Translations under genes and position numbers: made by a program
NCBI RefSeq assembly: GCF_964340395.1
Contig: NC_135563.1
Span: 4,430,922 to 4,444,421, forward strand
Direction of reading: 5' to 3'
DNA from: Glandiceps talaboti
Taxonomy: Eukaryota > Hemichordata > Enteropneusta > Spengelidae
DNA length: 13,500 nt
The notes under the pieces: model-generated
Databases searched by the model: none
The model's input: only the letters and a program-made list of their open reading frames with translations
What the model was told of the DNA's origin: nothing
Shown here: in pieces, positions 9,401-13,500 of the stretch
Position numbering within the stretch: position 1 is the first letter of the stretch
Layout: every line of letters begins with the position of its first letter

Positions 9401-12400
9401 CCAAGAACTGATTAGAATTATTTTAACTTGAAGGTAAAGAGTATAAAACTATGAAGTATCTGATGGAATGTAAGTCTCCGTAGGATAAATGAGGAATGTA
9501 AGCAGGCTGGCACTGATGAAATCTGATTAAAATCTAATGAAGTGAATAAGGCGCAATTTTGTTATTTACCTCAAATTCCTACATTTATTATCGTTTGTTC
9601 TTTTTTATATCATGAGTGCACTCCCCTTCCTACATCTGACACAATACCTTAGAAAGCCACATTGAAATCCCACACATTAAGTAACACACTCAACCAATGA
9701 GAACACGTCTTACGTCAAAACTTACAGGTACAGTATATCAGAACACTCAAAAGAGCTGGAGGGCAGAGCACAGACAAAGAAGTTATCATTGTTGTTTGAT
9801 GGTTCTCTTTGTTTTCAATTTCAATCCTCGAGTGTTATATTGTAAGACGGATTCTGATTGGCTACACGTTAAGTATGGAATTTGAATATGAACTAATATG
9901 GTAATGTGTCAGATGTAGGAAGAAGGTGTTCACTTATGGAACAGAGAACAAATGACTATAAATGTAGGAAATGGAGGTAAATCAAGAAATCACGCCACAT
10001 TCATTTCATCAAATTTTAATCAGATTGGCACTGATGATAAAGAATTACTCTAGGGTCAAAAATATAAATCTAGCAACACTGAGGACAAGAAGACGAAACT
10101 TTGATGAGAAATTTCTCTGGGAAATAAGGGATGTTGAGATAGTTTCTAGCTTTGTGTATTACTACCAAATTACAGAGACTTTAGCATTTTGATTCGGTAT
10201 ATGATGTGTTTTACATCTCACACAATGTGTTTTGTTACAAATGACATAAAACAAAATACAGCCACTGATAGTGTGAGGCCTGTAAAATGATACATTTATC
10301 TCACTGTGAACACAAATAAACATCTGTGTTCAATGAAACAAGGAAGATTTAAACACATTGTTTATTTGTGTTCACAGTCAGATAAAATATAACATTTTAT
10401 ATACATGTTTGTTTGTATGTTAATATAATTTGTAACAACAAATATGAGATGTGAAAACATTGTACCACCTAACTGAAAATCTAAAGTCTCTCTAGTTTGG
10501 TAGTAAGTTTATATATGAAAAAATTCAGATGCAAGCATTATCAAGGTCTCAAACATTTTGGGTATGATTTCAAACTCTGTCATTTTTCTTGAAGTAGTTT
10601 AATTGATCAAAGTAGATACCAAGTGTTAACGATATCAAACTTACCTTTTGATGACATCCACCTTAGATTGCCTCAAGAAACTTTGATTTGTTTGAACTTG
10701 ATCTAACAAGACTATCAGTAGACAATCTGAGGAGGGGAAAACATTATAGTCAATATCAAAGGTGAGATTTGAACTTGATCTAACAAGACTATCAGTAGAC
10801 AATCTGAGGGAGGTAAAACATTATAGACAATATCAAAGGTGAGATTTGAACTTGATCTAACAAGACTGCCAGTAGAGAGTGTACCAATGGCAGGTCTTTG
10901 AAATAATCTTTGACAGGGCTGACAAGAGTCAAGTATGAAATCTGTGTATAAAAAGTAACTAAATAAATAGTGGCACTATACATTATCAGTGTTCTCCTCG
11001 AGGGGTTTTTGAGGGGTGCACCACCCCTCTGTTTTCATGCAGCACCCCTCTGTTTGTGCTTAGGCCACCCCTCTGTTAGTGGGGGGGGGGGGGGCTACCC
11101 CTCTGTTTTTGCCTTGATGAATTATACTATTATTAAAGTTTGAAATTGTTCAACTGAAGTAATTTGAAACTTTCTTTATACTTTTTTCTCTCATTTGCTG
11201 AATGAATCATTGCCAAAAAATAAGAATTTTTTATGTTGAAAACATTATTTTCATTGTCAAATCTTAAGATCTGAAATATGCAGCTTTGCTAATGATATGC
11301 AAATCAATATGTAAATGTGGCAACCCCTTCATTTTTCAAAATTGCAGAGAACCCTGCATTATATTACATTTACTTGTCAGTCAGTGTGTATCAAGTATAA
11401 TACAATGTTTACAATATCAGAACTATTTGTTTCGGTAGTCTGATTACTTGCCAACATCATACAAGAATATTTCAAACGCCTGACACTGGTAAACTCTTCT
11501 TCAGATAGATGCAAACAAGATGGTTGTCTACCGTATATCATTGATGAATATAGCACCATTAATAATAGGGTTTTGTGAATATTAAGTGGACTGTCAGACT
11601 TCTTACCTGATAAGTTAGTTGGGATAAGTTTCTGTGGTGCCATGTGTGTCAGGAATTTCTCCATGCCATAGAAGATGAAAGCTGTACTCTCAGCCAACTG
11701 CATTTCTAACTCTCCAATACTGTGAGAGTAACATAAGAGAAAAACAAACATTTTTTTTGTTCTTTTCCATTTCCCCCCCCCATTTCAGTCATGGTGTTAA
11801 TTAATTTATAGTTGTAAATCAGAGCAAAACAAATAGCATCCTTCTAAGTTTTGCAATTTAATTTCTCCAAGGAAACTGTACTCAATTGTGAAGCAGTATT
11901 ATTTAAATTCTATGGTTACAACATTAAAATATAGTGTATTGTTATTCATAGACTTCAATGGTGAGTTATCAACTTACACATTGTGTTGTGTCTACCTCTT
12001 ACCTTGGTACATGTTCATTACCCATAATTCCTTCCCATCTTCCTGTGAACTGACTCTGGTATTTTTTAATACACTCTGTCATGTTGTATATGGGGCCATA
12101 CAATTCTGAAGGTAAAGCACACAAACCAAGGTCACACTACGATTTTTAATTTAATGGCTGACATAGTAGACAGAAATTAACTACAGCAGTTCTTCATTCA
12201 GGTTATTATACATGTGAAGTTTTCTCCAAGTGGACTTAGAATGGATCATTACTTCAATGCACAGGTCCTACTTTCAATGTTAATGCACATCTGCAATAGC
12301 GCCCCCAACGGCAAAACAGTATATGATTTGTAGACATGACATTTGGATGAAAATCAAACTTTAAAATATCTTTAGTTTAGAGATGAGCCTCTTTCGCTGG

Positions 12401-13045
12401 CCATTTTAATTAAGTGCCAATAGTGTCTCTTTAAGGTCATGGTAAAATTGTTCTCATAAAGGTTCATTATGATGTCAATTTCAAAGAAATTTTTTCTTCT
12501 TCTAACATTAATATTAAAATGTCTAAAATATTTGACTTACCAAGGTCTGTGTTTTCATCATATGGATCCACAATATCTGTAAAAGCATTAAGGAAAATCT
12601 AACAAAATAAAGTGAAAAATGATGGCACCCTGGAGATGGTACAACCTATTAATACAGATATCCCATAAATACAGATCCATAAAGGACTTTTGTATCACTA
12701 TAAAGGCTACACACTTCAAATGTATCTCTTCATGTGAATAACTAAAGTAGCATTTTAAAAATTCATAAGTGATCGACACCCATTTTAACCTCTACCCTAC
12801 TATGCCACTAGAGGGTGCTATCAATTGGACAAATATACCCAAACTCTAACATTGGATAAATGTAGTCATCTAAGTTCCATGTTTGGTAATAATTATATGA
12901 ATTTATCAGGTACATCAAAGTCAGCAAATGTAAATATCTGCAAATAATTTATTTTTTTTGAATGTGAACATGTAAAAAGGATACATCTAAAGCCATGAGT
13001 GTCAAGGGACAGACAGCTTGGTGGAATATTTCTATCCACAGGGAC
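3119..13045 (-). CDS. CFAP46: CFAP46-like cilia central-apparatus protein, C-terminal part (7 exons, 5' end outside window)
   Basis: Seven minus-strand exons join into one 302-residue frame: 13045-12985, 12576-12541, 12105-12003, 11719-11607, 10726-10645, 3849-3713, 3495-3119. All introns are GT-AG and the phases agree at every junction (1,1,2,1,2,1). Residues 1-192 look like a CHAT/separase-like caspase fold: LSLDTHGF near 13, a helical WEGIMGNEHVP near 56-66, FIFYGMEKFL at 81-90, LLIVLLDQVQ at 107-116, ETAMLLSLTGVG at 143-154, ANQWHCTL at 158-165 and GRPTGQTVRR at 183-192. Residues about 201-285 are Glu/Lys/Asp/Gly-rich, and the protein ends in a hydrophobic tail with CYGLPNIVV. CFAP46 is a C1d central-pair projection protein of motile cilia, very large with TPR-like repeats upstream, so only its end is here. 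The family name rests on remembered resemblance and not on a search. Another CHAT-domain protein is the alternative. The gene structure is more certain than the name. Confidence 0.72.
3311..3390 (-). repeat. 60 bp-spaced internal duplication in the charged coding tail
   Basis: TTGCTGTCTTTCCCATCTT occurs twice on the plus strand, starting near 3312 and 3372, inside the terminal exon. Each copy encodes the GKDSK motif on the minus strand. A spacing of 60 bp keeps the frame, so the tail probably grew by in-frame slippage or duplication. Confidence 0.7.
3713..3849 (-). CDS. CFAP46: Exon 6 seen in window (137 bp)
   Basis: The acceptor is TTCTTTTCTAG after a T8 tract, and the donor is GTGAGATA. 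It encodes 45 codons: MNDLSLERPVETAMLLSLTG, then VGCVIANQWHCTLADNASKF and NTLAK, ending with G that pairs with GT to make Gly. The pattern of a small-residue strand followed by Asn-Gln-Trp matches the late strand of CHAT domains, where active members have Ser-Leu-Trp. The intron upstream is 6.8 kb, and a large minisatellite begins about 70 bp beyond the acceptor. Confidence 0.88.
3920..5893. repeat. Large minisatellite, 21/23 bp unit, about 90 copies
   Basis: The unit is 21 bp with core CTGCCATGGTATAACACT; a 23 bp form carries GGTATATAACAC. From 3920 to about 4330 units are almost all 21 bp. Beyond that, 21 and 23 bp forms alternate as 44 bp dimers, and variant units (TTTGCTG, TGTACTG, ATAAGAC, TTTAATACT) recur in larger blocks, for example near 4795, 5275 and 5390. 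Every unit has the palindrome CCATGG. The array lies in the 6.8 kb intron and ends about 70 bp from the exon 6 acceptor. Three minus frames and two plus frames of the 21 bp unit have no stop, which explains the long false reading frames of up to 534 codons. Confidence 0.97.
5894..6464. other. Intron sequence without recognisable features
   Basis: Plain AT-rich intron between the minisatellite and the 340 bp MITE. I see no exon with matching phase, no clear inverted repeat and no simple repeat. Confidence 0.5.
6465..6804. mobile_element. MITE with about 100 bp terminal inverted repeats
   Basis: The left end CTTAAAGTGGCCATATAGAT matches the reverse complement of the right end (CTTCAAGTAGCCATATGGAT). 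Both continue through GAGGATTTGGTATTTATTTT and GGATTTTT and, with gaps, through CAATGTGAATCAACAT. The element is about 340 bp with no coding capacity. A perfect 9 bp hairpin (TTTGTTATT / AATAACAAA, 6617-6642) lies at its centre. I could not define target duplications, so the superfamily is open. Confidence 0.85.
6805..7673. other. Intron sequence without recognisable features
   Basis: AT-rich intron with no open frame of note, no splice-bounded exon in phase with the gene, and no clear repeat. Confidence 0.5.
7674..7813 (+). repeat. 37 bp tandem repeat, 3.8 copies
   Basis: Copies start at 7674, 7711, 7748 and 7785, exactly 37 bp apart. Each has TTGTAACTTGGCTATACAAC followed by CCATGAAAACTGGTGCA with few substitutions. 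The last copy breaks off into an A-rich run. Confidence 0.95.
8004..8832. mobile_element. 829 bp foldback DNA transposon (non-autonomous), arms about 320 bp
   Basis: Both ends begin TGTAAAGCCAG. The arms (8004 to about 8325 and about 8505 to 8832) are diverged reverse complements. Matched blocks include GCAATCAGCTGA, CAAATTTTCATGA, GGCTGTGAGCCAAATATCTA, TTTGATAATTTTGG, GAGCAGAATGCTCAC, AAAATACAGGTGAGT and TTCTACGTCAATAAC. TTAA stands right before the left end and within two bases of the right end, possibly a target duplication. No transposase is present; the 81-codon minus-strand frame at 7978-8223 is an accident of the arm. The interior of about 180 bp is unrelated single-copy sequence. Confidence 0.9.
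8185..8203. repeat. Hairpin nested in the foldback arm
   Basis: CGTGAGC-AGAAT-GCTCACG is a perfect 7 bp stem with a 5-base loop. The opposite arm keeps GTGAGC-ATTCT-GCTCAC near 8634-8650, so the hairpin is preserved on both sides of the element. Confidence 0.8.
8833..9508. other. Intron sequence without recognisable features
   Basis: AT-rich intron between two mobile elements. No exon, clear repeat or RNA gene could be supported. Confidence 0.5.
9509..10037. mobile_element. Mutator-like MITE with 11 bp target duplications
   Basis: The element proper is 9520-10026 (507 bp). It is flanked on both sides by the identical 11-mer GGCACTGATGA (9509-9519 and 10027-10037). Its ends are long inverted repeats starting AATCTGATTAAAAT; arms of roughly 200 bp share TTACCTC, TTCCTACATTTAT, TTTGTTCT, CCTACATCTGACACA and CCAATGAGAA-type blocks. 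Long terminal repeats plus a 9-11 bp target duplication are the hallmark of the Mutator superfamily. There is no transposase. Short plus-strand frames at 9697-9885 and 9971-10192 lie in or across it and are not genes. Confidence 0.85.
10161..10504. mobile_element. 344 bp foldback element
   Basis: The left end ACTACCAAATTACAGAGACT pairs with the right end AGTCTCTCTAGTTTGGTAGT. Inside, TTTTACATCTCA pairs with TGAGATGTGAAAA, and ATCTCACTGTGAACACAAAT pairs with ATTTGTGTTCACAGTCAGAT. The arms are about 155 bp with a short centre near 10321-10355. Similarity fades outside these limits and I found no target duplication. It sits 140 bp from the exon 5 donor and only 123 bp from the Mutator-like MITE. 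Confidence 0.8.
10645..10726 (-). CDS. CFAP46: Exon 5 seen in window (82 bp), acceptor within a tandem duplication
   Basis: The acceptor is TTTTCCCCTCCTCAG and the donor is GTAAGTTT, a strong site. It encodes CLLIVLLDQVQTNQSFLRQ then SKVDVIK, with AG left over to form Ser with exon 6. The first 36 bases and the acceptor are repeated upstream in the gene at a 77 bp period (see the repeat entry). Only the acceptor nearest the donor gives the right frame. In active CHAT proteases the strand here ends in a Ser-Ala-Cys motif; here Leu-Leu-Asp stands in its place. Confidence 0.85.
10691..10880 (-). repeat. 77 bp tandem duplication carrying splice acceptor and start of exon 5
   Basis: Copies start at 10691, 10768 and 10845 on the plus strand, exactly 77 bp apart; the third is partial and more diverged, fading after about 10880. 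In gene sense each full unit has a polypyrimidine tract, CAG and the first 36 bases of exon 5. Copy 2 keeps a plausible acceptor (TTTTACCTCCCTCAG at 10804-10818). Using it would add 77 bases and reach a TGA in the frame, so correct mRNA must use copy 1. The 63-codon minus-strand frame at 10792-10983 is a by-product of copies 2 and 3. Confidence 0.92.
10987..11356. mobile_element. hAT-like non-autonomous element, 370 bp
   Basis: It begins CAGTGTTCTC and ends GAGAACCCTG, whose reverse complement is CAGGGTTCTC. Ends of this CAG-N-G-TTCTC type are typical of the hAT superfamily. The same 6 bases, CATTAT, lie directly outside both ends (10981-10986 and 11357-11362); hAT normally makes 8. Inside are a perfect hairpin (GAGGGGTG / CACCCCTC, 11011-11029), four copies of CCCCTCTGTT and a run of 14 G at 11081-11094. 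No coding sequence is present. Confidence 0.72.
11607..11719 (-). CDS. CFAP46: Exon 4 seen in window (113 bp), strand with degenerate His site
   Basis: The acceptor is TTACTCTCACAG and the donor is GTAAGAAG. It reads IGELEMQLAESTAFIFYGME and continues to PTNLS, ending with G, which pairs with AT of exon 5 to give Asp. The open frame continues past both splice sites into intron sequence, so the simple reading frame at 11377-11751 overstates the coding region. In CHAT and separase domains this strand normally carries the catalytic His-Gly pair; here the matching place appears to be Tyr-Gly (residues 84-85). Confidence 0.85.
12003..12105 (-). CDS. CFAP46: Exon 3 seen in window (103 bp)
   Basis: The acceptor is TTTACCTTCAG and the donor is GTAAGAGG. 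It encodes 33 whole codons beginning LYGPIYNMTECIKKY and ending MGNEHVP, with two bases (AG) left over that make Ser with the next exon. The run Trp-Glu-Gly-Ile-Met-Gly resembles the helix between the first strands of the CFAP46 C-terminal domain. A plus-strand open frame crosses the same bases but has no splice signals or family resemblance. Confidence 0.8.
12106..12540. other. Intron between exons 3 and 2
   Basis: No coding sequence. It holds AGCGCCCCCAACGG at 12299-12312, whose reverse strand resembles a degenerate CTCF-type motif, and TCTCTTTAAGGTCATGG near 12425-12441, which loosely recalls the end of the 6465-6804 MITE. Confidence 0.5.
12541..12576 (-). CDS. CFAP46: Exon 2 seen in window (36 bp microexon)
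   Basis: This very short exon is flanked by acceptor CTTTTACAG and donor GTAAGT. It reads IVDPYDENTDL with two bases at the start and one base (G) at the end. The joint codons are TAT (Tyr) upstream and GAA (Glu) downstream. The same bases are also open in another frame, but only this one matches both neighbours in phase. At 36 bp it is a multiple of three, so skipping it would keep the frame. Confidence 0.68.
12577..12984. other. Intron between exons 2 and 1
   Basis: No coding sequence; the 63-codon minus-strand frame at 12588-12779 has no family resemblance and no in-phase splice sites. CCACTAGAGGGTGC at 12805-12818 is close to the vertebrate CTCF core and is also common in animal repeats. 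Confidence 0.5.
12985..13045 (-). CDS. CFAP46: Exon 1 seen in window (internal exon, 61 bp)
   Basis: The acceptor is CTTCTACAG just before the first base (13045). The frame starts in phase 0 and reads VPVDRNIPPSCLSLDTHGF, then leaves one base (T). That base joins AT of the next exon to make Tyr, giving HGFRY-IVDPYDE. The donor is GTATCC, a weak match to GTAAGT, so this border is the least sure of the set. LSLDTHGFRYIVDP resembles the strand that opens a CHAT/caspase-like fold. The exon before it is not in the window or could not be recognised. Confidence 0.6.
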
Positions 13046-13500
13046 CTGTAGAAGTGAAATGAAATAAGACCTTTTTATAGATAATCATGCAATGTTATAC
13101 CAGTGACAACCTGGAAAAATGTGCCAAAGAAGTTAAACACTCATTAGTTAATATTAATGTTCATATTTCATCATCATGTCTTCAAAATAAATGTGTGACA
13201 CTCTGACCACTTTTCTATCGGATAATAATTCTTAGTAATACAATAAATAAAATTATCTCTTTATCAAAATATTATGCTATTCAACAAGGTTTCAAATTTT
13301 AGCCTAAAATCAATTTTCACATTTTCCAGAAAAGTCCTCCCAAGTATTGTGAGAATGCCACATTATGCATTTAATTGTGTCATGACGACGTTCAGTCATG
13401 TTGTCATATTCTAATCAGTGTTTATGCTAAGGGTGGTAAGTAGGTAAAATATATAGGGGTTCCCATGTCATTTTACCAGGGTTCACAAACAAAATTACCA
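13046..13500. other. Upstream intron of the CFAP46-like gene
   Basis: The stretch before the exon 1 acceptor. No earlier exon with suitable frame and splice sites could be found, so the next coding exon is probably beyond the window. Confidence 0.45.

Noticed and set aside
9697-10192. Two plus-strand frames (62 and 73 codons) as possible transposase remnants
   Set aside because: They lie in or across the ends of inverted-repeat elements and show no transposase motif; one crosses the element border.
10792-10983. 63-codon minus-strand frame containing HSLLAVLLDQVQ
   Set aside because: It reads copies 3 and 2 of the 77 bp duplication. It hits a stop and none of its GT sites gives a phase that fits exon 5, while exon 4 joins exon 5 directly with correct phase.
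11888-12109. 73-codon plus-strand frame over exon 3
   Set aside because: It is the antisense shadow of the minus-strand exon 12003-12105, which has strong splice sites and phase agreement.

Overview
This is AT-rich animal nuclear DNA. It has short spliced exons with GT-AG borders and long introns full of small inverted-repeat transposons, microsatellites and minisatellites. There is no bacterial-style gene packing, rRNA or tRNA. The species cannot be named from the window. The style (many MITE-like foldback elements and a ciliary gene) fits a marine invertebrate with motile cilia, but that is inference.

The main gene is on the minus strand. Seven exons (13045-12985, 12576-12541, 12105-12003, 11719-11607, 10726-10645, 3849-3713, 3495-3119) join with matching phases at all six junctions. 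They give one open frame of 302 residues ending in a stop at 3121-3119. I read it as the C-terminal part of a CFAP46 (TTC40)-type protein of the cilium central apparatus. It ends in a CHAT/separase-like fold whose catalytic His and Cys appear to be missing, followed by a Glu/Lys-rich tail. The N-terminal bulk lies beyond 13500. A second, very short coding end on the plus strand (3-80) may be the last exon of a convergent neighbour.

Layout: 1-80 possible plus-strand terminal exon; 81-3118 intergenic or UTR sequence with small repeats and a long (TATG)n tract at 2766-3010; 3119-3849 the last two exons; 3850-10644 a 6.8 kb intron. That intron holds a 1.97 kb minisatellite of about 90 units of 21/23 bp (3920-5893), a 340 bp MITE (6465-6804), a 37 bp tandem repeat (7674-7813), an 829 bp foldback element (8004-8832), a 507 bp Mutator-like MITE with 11 bp target duplications (9520-10026) and a 344 bp foldback element (10161-10504). 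From 10645 to 13045 lie the other five exons, a 77 bp tandem duplication that copies a splice acceptor plus exon start (10691-10880), and a hAT-like 370 bp element (10987-11356).

Nearly all long uninterrupted reading frames in the window are artefacts of the minisatellite or the (TATG)n tract. The real coding sequence sits in exons of 36-377 bp. The items most worth following up are the splice-site-carrying 77 bp duplication, the structured minisatellite 70 bp from an acceptor, the nested foldback elements, and the degenerate protease-like domain.
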